A DNA stretch of 64,000 bases from VRUE01 sp040879985 (GTDB lineage: Bacteria; Actinomycetota; Thermoleophilia; Solirubrobacterales; 70-9): assembly GCA_040879985.1 (NCBI GenBank), contig JBBDJH010000014.1, positions 1-64,000 of the forward strand, read 5' to 3'. The position numbers and the translations under genes are program-made. Shown piece by piece: positions 11,480-22,102 of the stretch (its first letter is position 1; each line of letters opens with the position of its first letter). A model generated the notes under the pieces. The model was given only the letters and a program-made list of their open reading frames with translations, searched no databases and was not told the DNA's origin.

Positions 11480-11633
11480 CACTTCGCATCTCGGCGTCCT
11501 CAGTCGGCTGGCTCGGGTCACGCACGAACTGTGCGCTCCCCTCACCGGCCTCCCTGCGTCCACCGACCTGCTCGGTCAGGCGCGCTCTGGCCTTTCTAGC
11601 CCTTACGGGCGCTACCCTGCCGCGACCGTTCCG

Positions 11634-12563
11634 ATGGACACGATCAGCTCAGATCATCCGACGATCCCTGGCGAGCCCGCCGTGCCGCGGCGCTCGCCGC
11701 TGCGCGCCGCGATCAAGACCGGCCGGCCGCAGGAGTGGATCAAGAACGCCTTCGTCTTCGCCGGCCTGCTCTTCTCCGGCAAGTTCAACGACGCCGGCGC
11801 GGTGCTCGAGGCGACGCTCGCCTTCGTCGCCTTCTGCGGCATCTCCAGCGCCGGCTACTACGTCAACGACCTGCTCGACATCGAGCTCGACCGCAGGCAC
11901 CCGAAGAAGCGCTTGCGGCCGCTCGCCGCCGGCGAGCTCTCCGAGGGGGCGGCGAAGACGATCGCGCCGCTGCTCGCTGTCGGGGCGATCGCCCTAGCCT
12001 TCGCCGCGGTCAACTGGGAGGTCGGCCTGATGGTGGTCGGCTACGGCATCGCCCAGGTCGCCTATAGCCTCGGGCTCAAGCAGGTTGTGATCGTCGACGT
12101 GATGACCCTCGGCGGGCTCTTCATCCTCCGTGTCGCCGCCGGCGCCAGCGCCGTCGACGCCCACGCCTCCGAATGGCTGCTGCTCTGCACCGGCATGATC
12201 GCGCTCTTCCTCGGCTTCACCAAGCGCCGCCAGGAGGCGGTCTCCGAGCTCCACGAAGGTTCGAGCAGCCGCCCGGTCCTGGAGCACTACTCGCTGCCCT
12301 TCCTCGACCAGATGGTCGCCCTGGTCACCACCGGCACCGTGATCAGCTACGCGATCTACGCCGTCGACTCGCCGCTGATCGGCAACGAGATGATGTGGAC
12401 GATCCCGCCGGTGCTCTACGGGATCTTCCGCTACCTGTACCTGATCTACGACCGCGCCGACGACCGCTCGATCGCCTCGCTCGTCTCCAAGGACAAGGGC
12501 ATCCTCGCCGCCGGCGCCGTCTGGGTGGTAACCGCCTTCGCCCTGCTCTACGTCTTCAACTGA
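11634..12563 (+). CDS. Decaprenyl-phosphate phosphoribosyltransferase (UbiA family)
   Basis: 309 aa, polytopic membrane enzyme of the UbiA superfamily. The first Asp-rich motif NDLLDIELDRRHPKKRLRP (about 79-97) has the N-D-x-x-D-x-x-x-D-R-x-H-P form typical of DPPR synthases, which attach PRPP to polyprenyl phosphate as the first step to decaprenyl-phospho-arabinose. The second motif region YDRADDRS lies near 276-283. About eight to nine hydrophobic helices follow a short hydrophilic N-terminus. Its 3' end overlaps the convergent gene at 12556 by 8 bp. The 154 bp upstream show only a weak dyad (AGCCCTTACGGGCGCT). Confidence 0.85.
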   Translation: MDTISSDHPTIPGEPAVPRRSPLRAAIKTGRPQEWIKNAFVFAGLLFSGKFNDAGAVLEATLAFVAFCGISSAGYYVNDLLDIELDRRHPKKRLRPLAAGELSEGAAKTIAPLLAVGAIALAFAAVNWEVGLMVVGYGIAQVAYSLGLKQVVIVDVMTLGGLFILRVAAGASAVDAHASEWLLLCTGMIALFLGFTKRRQEAVSELHEGSSSRPVLEHYSLPFLDQMVALVTTGTVISYAIYAVDSPLIGNEMMWTIPPVLYGIFRYLYLIYDRADDRSIASLVSKDKGILAAGAVWVVTAFALLYVFN

Positions 12564-12867
12564 CCGGCAGGTCGGAGAGCAGCTCGGTCTTGCCGGCCCG
12601 CCGAAACTGCAGGTCGATCGTCTCGTTCTTGCGGTAGGTGCCGAAGAGGCCGAGGTACATCGCCAGCCAGCGGCCGGTGCCGACCTTCTCCTTGACGATC
12701 TCGCGCTTGAAGACGATCTCGCCGGCGCGCAGCTCGTAGTCGACGCCCTCGCGCTGCTCGATCCCGTTGACGAAGACGGCATAGGGCGCTTCGCCGCCCT
12801 CGGGCAGCTTCAGCCGCCGCCCGGCCGCATAGCTGCCCTTGGGGATGTCCGTTGTCTCGTCGCCCAT
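12556..12867 (-). CDS. Hypothetical protein, 103 aa
   Basis: Not recognised. A 103-aa soluble protein, rich in charged residues and predicted mainly beta (KLPEGGEAPYAVFVNGIEQREGVDYELRAGE is spread over about 20-50), ending KTELLSDLPVS. The VNGIEQREGVDYEL segment resembles short beta-sandwich repeats of the type found in phage or surface proteins; this is weak. No signal peptide or membrane segment is apparent. Gene-like codon use supports it being real. It overlaps the convergent prenyltransferase by 8 bp and is separated from the next minus-strand gene by a 45-bp palindromic element, so the two may share a transcript. Confidence 0.65.
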   Translation of the reverse strand: MGDETTDIPKGSYAAGRRLKLPEGGEAPYAVFVNGIEQREGVDYELRAGEIVFKREIVKEKVGTGRWLAMYLGLFGTYRKNETIDLQFRRAGKTELLSDLPVS

Positions 12868-12875
12868 ATTCGCCT

Positions 12876-12920
12876 TCCGCTGTTCCTTAACCCGGTATAG
12901 CGCGGAGAAGGAACAGCGGA
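12876..12920. repeat. 45-bp palindromic element, intergenic copy
   Basis: Arms TCCGCTGTTCCTT and AAGGAACAGCGGA are perfect; centre AACCCGGTATAGCGCGGAG. It lies 4 nt after the stop of the 12925-13272 gene and 8 nt before the start of the 12556-12867 gene, both on the minus strand. This is the only one of the four 45-bp copies outside a coding sequence. Confidence 0.9.
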
Positions 12921-12924
12921 GCGC

Positions 12925-13272
12925 CTATTTTGTCGCTTCGAGAGTCTCGCGCACCAGGTCGAAGGGCGAGTCGTACTCGGTCGGGTCGAGCTCTTCGCGC
13001 CGCACCCCGCCGCGGAACGGCACGAACGCCCCGTCGCCGCGCACATCCACACCCGCTACCTGCTTGCGCAGCCATCCTCCGCCGCTCAGCTGCAACCGCG
13101 CCTTCACCTGATCCCCGGGCGCAAAGTCCCGCAGCATCGAAACCCCCTCAACCGGCCCCTCCGCCCGAATAGCCATAGCCCGCTCCCTCATCGCGGCAAC
13201 TGCTTCCTCCAGCTCCCGGAAGCTCTCGTGAGAAACGTCGGATCCGTTCCGGAGGGTCAGCTTCCATCCCAT
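12925..13272 (-). CDS. Hypothetical protein, 115 aa
   Basis: Not recognised. A 115-aa soluble protein beginning MGWKLTLRNGSDVSHESF, with an amphipathic helix FRELEEAVAAMRERAMAI (about 18-35) followed by beta-rich sequence (DQVKARLQLSGGGWL, FVPFRGGVRREEL). It ends DLVRETLEATK. No signal or membrane segment. It is probably lineage-specific. It is flanked on both sides by palindromic elements (13294-13411 upstream, 12876-12920 downstream). The codon use of its first 40 codons is less GC-rich than that of neighbouring enzymes. Confidence 0.65.
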   Translation of the reverse strand: MGWKLTLRNGSDVSHESFRELEEAVAAMRERAMAIRAEGPVEGVSMLRDFAPGDQVKARLQLSGGGWLRKQVAGVDVRGDGAFVPFRGGVRREELDPTEYDSPFDLVRETLEATK

Positions 13273-13293
13273 GTCGGGAGCGTACGCCTGTAA

Positions 13294-13411
13294 GGAGGTG
13301 GTGGGGGTGGGTCCCCGGGCGCGGCGTTAATTTTTCGCCTGACAGTTGGCGAGTGTCGCGGCATCAGCGGGCGAAAAATCCAGCGCTCGGGGACCCACCC
13401 CCAGCGCCTCC
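13294..13411. repeat. 118-bp palindromic element, 'TTTTTCGC' family, copy B
   Basis: Arms 13294-13316 (GGAGGTGGTGGGGGTGGGTC...) and 13389-13411 are inversely matched with a few mismatches. The centre GCGGCGTTAATTTTTCGCCT ... GGGCGAAAAATCCAGCGCTC matches copies A (in reverse) and C. It starts 6 nt after the gltA stop codon, so it lies in the gltA 3' UTR. Confidence 0.85.
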
Positions 13412-13417
13412 CCCTCG

Positions 13418-14767
13418 CTACGCGCCGCGGCGCGGCCGCTTCGGCCGGCGGGCCGGCGGGCCGACGATTTTCTCGTCGCCCTGACGCTCGTCGAGCGCCA
13501 CATAGTCGCGCTCGCGCTCACCGGTGTAGATCTGGCGCGGCCGGGCGATCTTCTGCTCGGGGTCGTCCTTCATCTCCATCCACTGCGCGACCCAGCCGGC
13601 GGTGCGCGGGATCGCGAAGATCACCGTGAACATCTCGGTCGGCACGCCGAGCGCCTCGTAGATGATCCCCGAGTAGTAGTCGACGTTGGGGTAGAGCTTG
13701 CGCGAGGTGAAGTACTCGTCGTCCAGCGCGCGCTTCTCCAGCTCGCGGGCGATCTCGACCAGCGGGTTGTACTCGGTCGCCTCGAAAACCTCGTCCATGT
13801 ACTTCTGGATGATCCGCGCCCGCGGGTCGTAGTTCTTGTAGACGCGGTGGCCGAAGCCCATCAGTTTCTCTTCGCGCTTCTTGACCCGCTCGAGGAAGGC
13901 GGGAATGTTGTCGACCGAGTCGATCCGCCGCAGCATCCGCAGCACCGCCTCGTTGGCGCCGCCGTGCAGCGGCCCGTAGAGCGCCGCGACGCCCGCCGCG
14001 ACGGCCGAGTAGGGGTCGACGTCGGAGGAGCCGACGCCGCGCACCGCGTTGGTCGAGCAGTTCTGTTCGTGGTCGGCGTGGAGGATGAAGAGCACGTCGA
14101 GCGCCCGCGAGAGGCTCTGCTTCGGGACGTGCTTCGATTCGGTCATCTTGAACATCATCGAGAGGAAGTTCTCGGCGAAGTTGAGGTCGTTGTCGGGGTA
14201 GACGTAGGGCAGGCCGCGGTTGTGGCGGTAGGAGAAGGCGGCCAGGGTCGGCACCTTGGCGATCAGCCGGACCGCCGCCATGTAGCGCTCTTCGGGGTCT
14301 TCGGTGTGCTTCGCGTTGGGGTAGAAGGTGGAGAGCGCCCCGACGCCCGCCAGCAGCATCCCCATCGGGTGGGCGTCGTAGCGGAAGCCCTGGAAGAAGT
14401 GCTTGAGGTCCTCGTGGACGAAGGTGTGGTGGATGATGTCGTGGGTCCAGCGCTCGAGCTGCGGCCCGGTCGGCAGCTCGCCGAAGATCAGCAGATAGGC
14501 AACCTCGAGGAAGTTGGAGCGCTCGCAGAGCTTGTCGATCGAGTAGCCGCGGTGTTCGAGGATGCCGGCGTCACCGTCGATGTAGGTGATCGCCGAGCGG
14601 CAGGAGGCCGTGTTGGTGAACGCCGGGTCGTAGGCCAGCATGCCGAATTCGTCCTCGTCGACCTTGATTTGGCGCAGGTCCATGGCGCGGACCGTGCCGT
14701 CGAGGATCGGCAGCTCGTAGGTCTGCCCGGTGCGGTTGTCGGTGACGGTGAGTGAGTCGGCGGCCAT
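13418..14767 (-). CDS. gltA: Citrate synthase
   Basis: 449 aa, hexameric-type (type II) citrate synthase condensing acetyl-CoA and oxaloacetate. Active-site regions are visible: HADHEQNCSTNAVR (about 223-236), GPLHGGANEAVLRML (about 263-277) and GFGHRVYKNYDPRA (about 302-315). The N-terminal beta domain (LTVTDNRTGQTYELPILDGT) is typical of Gram-negative-like and actinobacterial enzymes. The C-terminus adds a basic tail PPARRPKRPRRGA. The start ATG 14767 gives MAADSLTV. Downstream is a palindromic element; upstream, 37 bp away, ends the PfkB-family kinase on the same strand, so co-transcription is possible. Confidence 0.96.
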   Translation of the reverse strand: MAADSLTVTDNRTGQTYELPILDGTVRAMDLRQIKVDEDEFGMLAYDPAFTNTASCRSAITYIDGDAGILEHRGYSIDKLCERSNFLEVAYLLIFGELPTGPQLERWTHDIIHHTFVHEDLKHFFQGFRYDAHPMGMLLAGVGALSTFYPNAKHTEDPEERYMAAVRLIAKVPTLAAFSYRHNRGLPYVYPDNDLNFAENFLSMMFKMTESKHVPKQSLSRALDVLFILHADHEQNCSTNAVRGVGSSDVDPYSAVAAGVAALYGPLHGGANEAVLRMLRRIDSVDNIPAFLERVKKREEKLMGFGHRVYKNYDPRARIIQKYMDEVFEATEYNPLVEIARELEKRALDDEYFTSRKLYPNVDYYSGIIYEALGVPTEMFTVIFAIPRTAGWVAQWMEMKDDPEQKIARPRQIYTGERERDYVALDERQGDEKIVGPPARRPKRPRRGA

Positions 14768-14804
14768 GCGGCGGCCATTTTCGCAGCTTGGGCGTTCCGG
14801 GTAG

Positions 14805-15728
14805 TCAACGGACCGGCAACGGCTCGAACTGGGTCATCTCGTGCAGGCTGGCAAAGCGCTCGTCGATCTCCTCGCGGGTCAGCCGCGCGACCCGCTCGGT
14901 GCCGAACTCCTCGACGTTGAAGGAGGCGAGCACGGTGCCGTAGCCCATCGCCCGCCGCAGGCAGGCCTCGTCGAGCTCGCCGTCGTGGCCGTCGAGGTAG
15001 CCGAGGAAGCCGCCCGCGAAGCTGTCGCCGGCGCCGGTCGGGTCGCGCACGTCCTCGAGCGGGAAGCCCGGTAGGGCGAAGAAGCTCTCGCTGGTGAACA
15101 GGGCGGCCCCGTACTCGCCCTGCTTGGCGACGACGGCACGCGGGCCGGCCGCCATCACCGCGCGGGCGGCGCGGGCCAGGTTCGGCTCGCCGGTCAGCTG
15201 GCGGATCTCGGCGTCGTTGACGATCAGGCAGTCGACCTCGGCGATCGCCGCCAGCAGCGAGTCCTTGGCGGTCTCGATCCAGAGGTTCATCGAGTCCAGC
15301 GCGCTGAACCGCGCCGCGCCGCACTGGGCGCGGACCTGGCGCTGCAGGTCGGGCTGGATGTTGGCGAGGAAAAGCGTGTCGGCGGCGGTCGCCGCGGCGG
15401 AGAGCTTCGGCTCGAACTCGCCGAAGACGCCGAGCCGGGTGTCCTCGGTGTGGGCGACGTTGAGGTCGTAGTCGTAGCGCCCGCGCCAGAAGAACGACTG
15501 CCCGCCGGCGACCCGCTCGATGTCGCCGGTCTGCACCCCACGGCCCTCGAGCACCGCGAACTCGGCGGCGCCGAAGTCGTCGCCGACCGGGCCGACCGGG
15601 CGCACCTCGGTGAAGAAGCTGGCGGCGAGCGAGAAGTGGACGGCGGCGCCACCGAGCATCTTCTCGCGCTCCCCGAAGGGGCTCTTGACGGCATCGAAGG
15701 CGATCGAACCGACTACGGTCAGCGACAC
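14805..15728 (-). CDS. PfkB-family carbohydrate kinase
   Basis: 307 aa. The C-terminal PfkB signature DPTGAGDSFAGGFLGYL (about 228-244) contains the catalytic Asp and anion hole; the N-terminal part has GGAAVHFSLAASFF (about 26-39). Members phosphorylate sugars or nucleosides with ATP; the substrate cannot be told from sequence. GTG at 15728 (MSLTVVGSIAFD) was chosen because AAAAGGAG, a strong Shine-Dalgarno, precedes it and the family usually starts just before the GSIAFD strand; a longer in-frame start exists at 15779. It is divergent from the acyltransferase gene and upstream of gltA. Confidence 0.85.
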   Translation of the reverse strand: MSLTVVGSIAFDAVKSPFGEREKMLGGAAVHFSLAASFFTEVRPVGPVGDDFGAAEFAVLEGRGVQTGDIERVAGGQSFFWRGRYDYDLNVAHTEDTRLGVFGEFEPKLSAAATAADTLFLANIQPDLQRQVRAQCGAARFSALDSMNLWIETAKDSLLAAIAEVDCLIVNDAEIRQLTGEPNLARAARAVMAAGPRAVVAKQGEYGAALFTSESFFALPGFPLEDVRDPTGAGDSFAGGFLGYLDGHDGELDEACLRRAMGYGTVLASFNVEEFGTERVARLTREEIDERFASLHEMTQFEPLPVR

Positions 15729-15788
15729 AACTTCTCCTTTTCTTCGTGTTGCAGGTTTGAGTGCGACGAGCTTGGGCATCGTAGAGAC

Positions 15789-17822
15789 GTGGGAAGGGGC
15801 TCACCCTCACCGGTCTCCGGGGCGCAGAACCGTAAGGGTTTCCGCCTCGACATTCAGGGCGTGCGCGGTTTCGCGCTGGTCCTCGTCTTGGCCTGCCATG
15901 CCGGCGTGCCCGGCACGGCGGGGGGCTTCGTCGGCCTCGACATCTTCTTCGTCCTCTCCGGCTTCCTGATCACCGGCCTGATCCTGACCGAGCTCGATCG
16001 CCGCGGCTCGGTCTCGATCGGGCGCTTCTACGCGCGCCGGGCGAAGCGGCTGCTGCCGCTGGCGGTGACCGTGCTGGCCGTCACCGTGGCCGGCTCGGCG
16101 CTGCTGCTCTCGCCGCTGCAGAGCCGCGAAGTCGCCGGCGACGTCGTCGCCGCGACCTTCTACTTCGTCAACTGGCACTTCATCGCCGAATCGGTCGACT
16201 ACTTCGCCTTCGACGAGACCCTGACCAGCCCGGTCCAGCACTACTGGTCGCTCTCGGTCGAGGAGCAGTTCTACCTGGTCTGGCCGGTGACGCTCGGCCT
16301 CGGCGCCCTGGCGGCGCGGCGGCTCGGCTGGGGCATGCGGCGGACGATCGCGATGCTGATCGTGCCGATCGGGATCGCCTCGCTCCTCTACAGCATCCAG
16401 TACACGCCGACCGACCCGCGCAGCGCCTACTTCTCCTCGCTGACGCGGATCTGGGAGCTGGCGCTGGGCGGCGTGCTCGCCCTCGTCCTGCCGGCCGGCC
16501 TGCGGATGCCGCGCGCGCTCTCGGCGCTGCTCGCCGGGGCCGGCCTGGCGACCCTCGTCGTGGCGACGCTCATCTTCAGCGGTGAGACGCCCTACCCGGG
16601 CTGGCGGGCGCTGCTGCCGACGCTGGCGACGGTCGCGATCATCGTCGCCGGCACCGCCCAGGCGGTCTCCGGCCCGATCCGCCTGCTGACCCGCGCCCCG
16701 CTGCAGTACCTGGGCAAGATCTCCTACGCCTGGTACCTCTGGCACTGGCCGGTCGTGATCTTCGCCGGGGCGCTCTGGGGCCAGCTCTCGACCCCGGCCC
16801 TGGTGCTCGCCACGCTCGCCTCGGGGATCCCGGCGGTGCTCAGCCACTACGCGATCGAGGAGCCCTTCCGCCGCTCCCGCTCGCTGGGCCGGCGGCCGCG
16901 GCGGGCGCTGGCGCTCGGCGCCACCTGCACGGCCACCGCCGTCCTGCTCGCGATCGGGCTGCAGTGGTCGAATCCGCCGGTCCCGACCGCCTCTCCCGAA
17001 CTGGCCCGCGGCGCCCAGGCGGTCGGGCCCGAGAACCCGGCGAAACGCTCGGTCGAGGCGCTGCGGCCGGCCCCCGACGAGGCCCCGGCCGATAAGGGCG
17101 CCCTCTTCGACGACGGCTGCGTGCTGCTTCACGACGACACCGACTCGCCCGAGTGCGCCTACGGCAACCCCGATGCGGAGAAAACCGTGGTCGTCTTCGG
17201 CGACTCGCACGCGCTGCAGTGGTTCCCGCCGCTGCTCGAACTGGCCGAGCGCCGCGACTGGCGCCTGGTCGGCCTGGTGCGGGCGGGCTGCGTCGTCGGC
17301 GCGGTCGCCTACGAGCGGCCCTGCAACGTCTGGCGGCGCAAGGCGATGCGGCGGATCGTCCGCGAGGAGCGCCCCGACCTGGTCGTCGTCAGCAACTCGA
17401 CCGGCCGGCGCTACCAGGTGGTCAGCGACGGCAGGCGGCTCAACCGCCGGGCCAGCCAGCCGCTGCTGATCGCCGGCTTCGCCAAGACGCTGCGGCGGCT
17501 GAAGCGGACCGGCGCCGAGGTCGCCGTGATCCGCGACCAGCAGCTCGCCCCCTTCAGCCCGCCCGAGTGCGTCTCCGAGCACTACGACGAGCTGAGCCGC
17601 TGCGTCTTCCACTCGCGCCGCAAGCGCTCGCGGGCGTTCGACGCGATCGGCGCCGCCCGCGCGCGGGTGCGGCTGATCGACCCCAACGGCGTCCTCTGCC
17701 CCCGCCACCGCTGCCCGACGGTGATCGGCAACGTGCTCGTCTACCGCGACACGTACCACCTCAGCGCCACCTTCGCCCGCACCCTGGCGCCCTGGCTGAA
17801 CCGCCACCTGCCGAAGTTCTGA
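15789..17822 (+). CDS. OafA/YrhL-type acyltransferase with C-terminal SGNH domain
   Basis: About 677 aa. The N-terminal acyltransferase-3 domain begins RLDIQGVRGFALVLVLACHA (about 17-36) and has about ten membrane helices to residue ~370 (LSGFLITGLILTELDRRG, QHYWSLSVEEQFYLVWP). A periplasmic SGNH-hydrolase-like domain follows (VVVFGDSHALQWFP about 467-480; terminal DTYHLSATFA). Such proteins O-acetylate cell-wall or surface polysaccharides. The start is uncertain: GTG 15789 is the closest in-frame start codon upstream of the conserved N-terminus. It faces away from the PfkB kinase gene. Confidence 0.85.
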   Translation: MGRGSPSPVSGAQNRKGFRLDIQGVRGFALVLVLACHAGVPGTAGGFVGLDIFFVLSGFLITGLILTELDRRGSVSIGRFYARRAKRLLPLAVTVLAVTVAGSALLLSPLQSREVAGDVVAATFYFVNWHFIAESVDYFAFDETLTSPVQHYWSLSVEEQFYLVWPVTLGLGALAARRLGWGMRRTIAMLIVPIGIASLLYSIQYTPTDPRSAYFSSLTRIWELALGGVLALVLPAGLRMPRALSALLAGAGLATLVVATLIFSGETPYPGWRALLPTLATVAIIVAGTAQAVSGPIRLLTRAPLQYLGKISYAWYLWHWPVVIFAGALWGQLSTPALVLATLASGIPAVLSHYAIEEPFRRSRSLGRRPRRALALGATCTATAVLLAIGLQWSNPPVPTASPELARGAQAVGPENPAKRSVEALRPAPDEAPADKGALFDDGCVLLHDDTDSPECAYGNPDAEKTVVVFGDSHALQWFPPLLELAERRDWRLVGLVRAGCVVGAVAYERPCNVWRRKAMRRIVREERPDLVVVSNSTGRRYQVVSDGRRLNRRASQPLLIAGFAKTLRRLKRTGAEVAVIRDQQLAPFSPPECVSEHYDELSRCVFHSRRKRSRAFDAIGAARARVRLIDPNGVLCPRHRCPTVIGNVLVYRDTYHLSATFARTLAPWLNRHLPKF

Positions 17823-17852
17823 CGGCCCGCTGCCCGCCGCCGGCTTCTCAGC

Positions 17853-17873
17853 ACTGTCCTGAGTCAGGACAGT
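17853..17873. promoter_or_regulatory. Perfect 21-bp palindrome, probable operator
   Basis: Dyad ACTGTCCTGA-G-TCAGGACAGT, perfect apart from the central base, 13 bp before the ATG of the quinone oxidoreductase gene. Size and symmetry suit a TetR- or MarR-type dimer controlling the 17887-20339 pair. No regulator gene lies next to it. A short terminator hairpin for the acyltransferase gene is the alternative, but no T-tract follows. Confidence 0.6.
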
Positions 17874-17886
17874 AGTGTGCGGGCCG

Positions 17887-18830
17887 ATGCGCGCGATTCA
17901 GATCAAGGAGTTCGGCGGCCCCGAGTTGCTGGAGCCGGTCGAGCTTCCCGACCCCGAGCCCGGCGAGGGCGAGATCCTGGTCGAGGTCGCCCGCTGCGGG
18001 GTCAACTTCGCCGACACCCACGCCACCCGCAACGACTACCTGGCCGAGCAGGCGCTGCCGCTGGTGCCCGGGGCCGAGATCAGCGGCCGCACCGCCGACG
18101 GCCGCCGCGTCGCGGCGATCGTCGCCGCGGGCGGCTACGCCGCGAAGGCGGCGGTGCCGGAGGCGATGCTGATCCCGGTTCCCGACGAGGTCGACGACGA
18201 CCGCGCCGCGGGGCTGCTGCTGCAGGGGCTGACCGCGATGGCGTTGGTCCGCCGCTGCGCCCGGATCGAGCCGGGCGAGACGCTGCTGGTCGAGGCCGCC
18301 GCCGGCGGCACCGGCTCGCTCGCCGTGCAGCTCGGCAGGCGCGCCGGCGCGAAGGTGATCGGGCTCGCCTCGAGCGCCGAGAAGCGCGAGCTGGTCGAAC
18401 GGCTTGGCGCCGAGGCGACCGTCGACTCGCGTAGCGCCGACCTCAAGGGGGCGATCCTCGACGCCAACGGCGGCGAGCGGGTCGACGCGGTCCTCCATAT
18501 GAGCGGCGGCGAGGCCTTCGACGCCGAGCTCTCGGCGCTGGCGCCGCTCGGCCGCATGGTCGTCTTCGGGATCGCCTCGCGCGAGCAGCGCGAGGTCTCG
18601 ACCGCGCGGCTGCTGCGCGGCTCCAAGGCCGTGATCGGGTTCTGGCTCGTCCACCTGCTGATGCGGCCGAAGGAGGTCGGGCCGATGATCGGCGAGCTGT
18701 TCGGCATGGTCGCCGCCGGCGAGCTCGAGCTCAACGTCGGCGAGGTCTACCCGCTCTCGGAGGCCCGCCGCGCGCACGAAGACCTGCTCGCCCGGCGCAG
18801 CACCGGCAAGCTCCTCCTGGACCCGGCGCG

Positions 18831-18834
<4 letters not shown>
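17887..18834 (+). CDS. Quinone oxidoreductase-like MDR protein
   Basis: 315 aa, medium-chain dehydrogenase/reductase of the NADPH:quinone oxidoreductase type. An N-terminal GroES-like domain (GEGEILVEVARCGVNFADTH) is followed by a Rossmann domain with AAAGGTGSLAVQL (about 137-149). No catalytic-zinc ligand pattern is visible, as expected for the quinone reductase branch. The ATG at 17887 is preferred over GTG 17875 because the longer version would start just after the 21-bp palindrome. The stop overlaps the start of the helicase gene (ATGA), so the two are translationally coupled. Confidence 0.85.
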
Positions 18835-20339
<1,505 letters not shown>

Positions 20340-20470
20340 GCGCCGGGGTCCTCCTGGAAGTGCCTAGGTTCGCTTCGCTGACGCTTCGCTCACTATGGTG
20401 CTGCCGCTTCGCGGCTTAGAACCACTCTGCGGAGCCGCTTCGCGAGGCACTTCCAGGAGGACCCCGGCGC
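20340..20470. repeat. 131-bp palindromic element, 'CTTCGC' family, copy 1
   Basis: Perfect 25-bp arms at 20340-20364 (GCGCCGGGGTCCTCCTGGAA...) and 20446-20470. The centre has repeated CGCTTCGC units and is nearly identical to that at 57672 (both read TGCCTAGGTTCGCTTCGCTG). It exactly fills the space between the convergent helicase and response-regulator genes, one nucleotide from each stop codon. Confidence 0.9.
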
Positions 20471-20471
20471 T

Positions 20472-20834
20472 TTAGCTGGTCAATTCTGTGATCTTTGTGA
20501 AGAGATTGTCGAAGTCGATTGGCTTTGCTATGTAGCCGGAGATCGTCAGGTCGGACTGGTCCGTGTCGTCGCGGCTGTCGGCGTGGGCGCTGACGACCAG
20601 GGCCGGGGTCTCGATGCCCCGCTCGCGTAGCTCGCGCAGGGCGTCGATGCCGGATTTGCGCGGCATCATCGCGTCGAGCAGGAGCAACGCGTGGGCGCCC
20701 GGGTCGCGGAGTACCGCCGTGACGACGTCCTCGCCGTCGGCGGCGGTCTCGACCTCGTGGCCCTCCAGCTCGAGGCGGGTGCGGAGGAGCAGCAGGATCG
20801 TCTCCGAGTCGTCGGCGACGAGGATCTTGGCCAT
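20472..20834 (-). CDS. Single-domain response regulator
   Basis: 120 aa receiver domain only. Acidic pocket ADDSE (about 7-11), phospho-acceptor Asp about 54 in LLLDAMMPRKSG, switch residue in VVSAHAD (about 80-86) and Lys about 103 in IAKPID. With no output domain it should act by protein-protein contact or phosphotransfer. Its start codon overlaps the stop of the histidine kinase gene by one base (TGATG), so the pair is coupled and it is the probable partner. The last 25 codons are less GC-rich than the rest. Confidence 0.9.
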   Translation of the reverse strand: MAKILVADDSETILLLLRTRLELEGHEVETAADGEDVVTAVLRDPGAHALLLLDAMMPRKSGIDALRELRERGIETPALVVSAHADSRDDTDQSDLTISGYIAKPIDFDNLFTKITELTS

Positions 20835-22102
20835 CAGCTTGCCTCGGCCGCGGTGGTGGGGTGCGTCACGGTCGGGCCGGCCGAGCCGATCGCCGGCAGG
20901 CGGACGCGGAAGGTGGCGCCGCGGCCGGCCGTCGACTCGGCCTCGATGCTGCCGCCGTGCAGCTCGACCAGCGACTTGGAGATCGCCAGGCCGAGCCCGG
21001 TGCCGCCGACGCGCTGGGTCTCTCCCGCGTCGCCGCGGGTGAAGCGCTCGAAGATGTGCTCGAGCTGCTGCGCGGGTATGCCGGGGCCGTCGTCGATCAC
21101 CTCGATCTCGACATCGGCATCGAGGCGGCGCGCCTTCACCCCGATGCTCGCCCCCTCGGGGCAGTACTCGTTCGCATTCGTAAGCAGGTTCACCAGTACC
21201 TGGCGGATCCGGTCGCGGTCGGCCTCGACCTCGGGCAGGCCCGGCTCGATCTCAAGGCCGAGCGCCTGGCCGCGGGCCTCGATCTGGCCCCGCATCGCCC
21301 GCACCGCGTCTTCGATCAGGCCGGCCGCCGCGGCCGGCTCCCGCCTGATCGTCAGCCGTCCGGCGTCGCTGCGGGCGAGGTCGAGCAGGTCGTTGAGCAG
21401 GCGCACCAGGTGGCGCGTGTTGTCGAGGATCACCTCGACCGTCTCCGCCTGCTTCGGGCTGAGCCGCTCGCGCTCGAGCAGCAGCAGCTCGGCGAAGCCC
21501 TGCACCGAGGTGAGCGGGCTGCGCAGCTCGTGCGAGGCGGTGAGGACGAACTCGTCTTTCATCCGGTCGAGCTGGTCGCGTTCGCCGGCGCGGCGCTGCA
21601 GCTCCGCGGCCATCTCGTTGAAGGCGCCGCCCAGCGCCGCCGTCTCGGCCAGCCCGCCGACGGCGACACGGGTCTCGAGGTCGCCGCCGGCCAGCCGGCC
21701 CGACGCCTCGACCAGGTCCTCGAGCGGGCGTCGCATCGAGGCGATCAGCCCGGTGAAGAGCAGCGCCGCGCCGGTCAGGCCGGCGATCAGCCCGGCCCCG
21801 ACGAGCAGCGCCGTGTCGCGCGTGTCGGCGGTGATCTCGTCGCGCAGCACCTGCCGTTGGCGCTGCTCGGAGACGACGGCGGAGCGCGCCGCGCGTGGGT
21901 CCTCGCCGCGGGCGAGCCGGCTGCGGGCGTCGATCTCGAGTTGGTAGGAGCGGGCGGTCGCGTCCTCGAAGTCCTGGCGCTGCTCGAGGAAGCGCGCGAC
22001 GCCGATCACGGCCATCCCGGTGAGCGCCGCGAAGGCGATCGCAAAGCCGATCGTCAGCCGGTTGGCGAGCGACGGGCTGAGCCTGAGTCGTCCCTTCTTC
22101 AC
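20834..22102 (-). CDS. Membrane sensor histidine kinase
   Basis: 422 aa. One membrane helix (LTIGFAIAFAALTGMAVIGV, about 16-35), an extracytoplasmic coiled region, a second helix (ALLVGAGLIAGLTGAALLFT, about 98-117), HAMP (about 120-170), HisKA with the phospho-His near 190 (TASHELRSPLTSVQGFAELL), and HATPase_c with N box (NLLTNANEYCPEG), G1 DDGPGIP and G2 GGTGLGLAISKSL. The sensor part is short and of unknown ligand. It overlaps the ATPase gene upstream by 4 bp and the receiver gene downstream by 1 bp, forming a three-gene unit. Confidence 0.93.
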   Translation of the reverse strand: MKKGRLRLSPSLANRLTIGFAIAFAALTGMAVIGVARFLEQRQDFEDATARSYQLEIDARSRLARGEDPRAARSAVVSEQRQRQVLRDEITADTRDTALLVGAGLIAGLTGAALLFTGLIASMRRPLEDLVEASGRLAGGDLETRVAVGGLAETAALGGAFNEMAAELQRRAGERDQLDRMKDEFVLTASHELRSPLTSVQGFAELLLLERERLSPKQAETVEVILDNTRHLVRLLNDLLDLARSDAGRLTIRREPAAAAGLIEDAVRAMRGQIEARGQALGLEIEPGLPEVEADRDRIRQVLVNLLTNANEYCPEGASIGVKARRLDADVEIEVIDDGPGIPAQQLEHIFERFTRGDAGETQRVGGTGLGLAISKSLVELHGGSIEAESTAGRGATFRVRLPAIGSAGPTVTHPTTAAEAS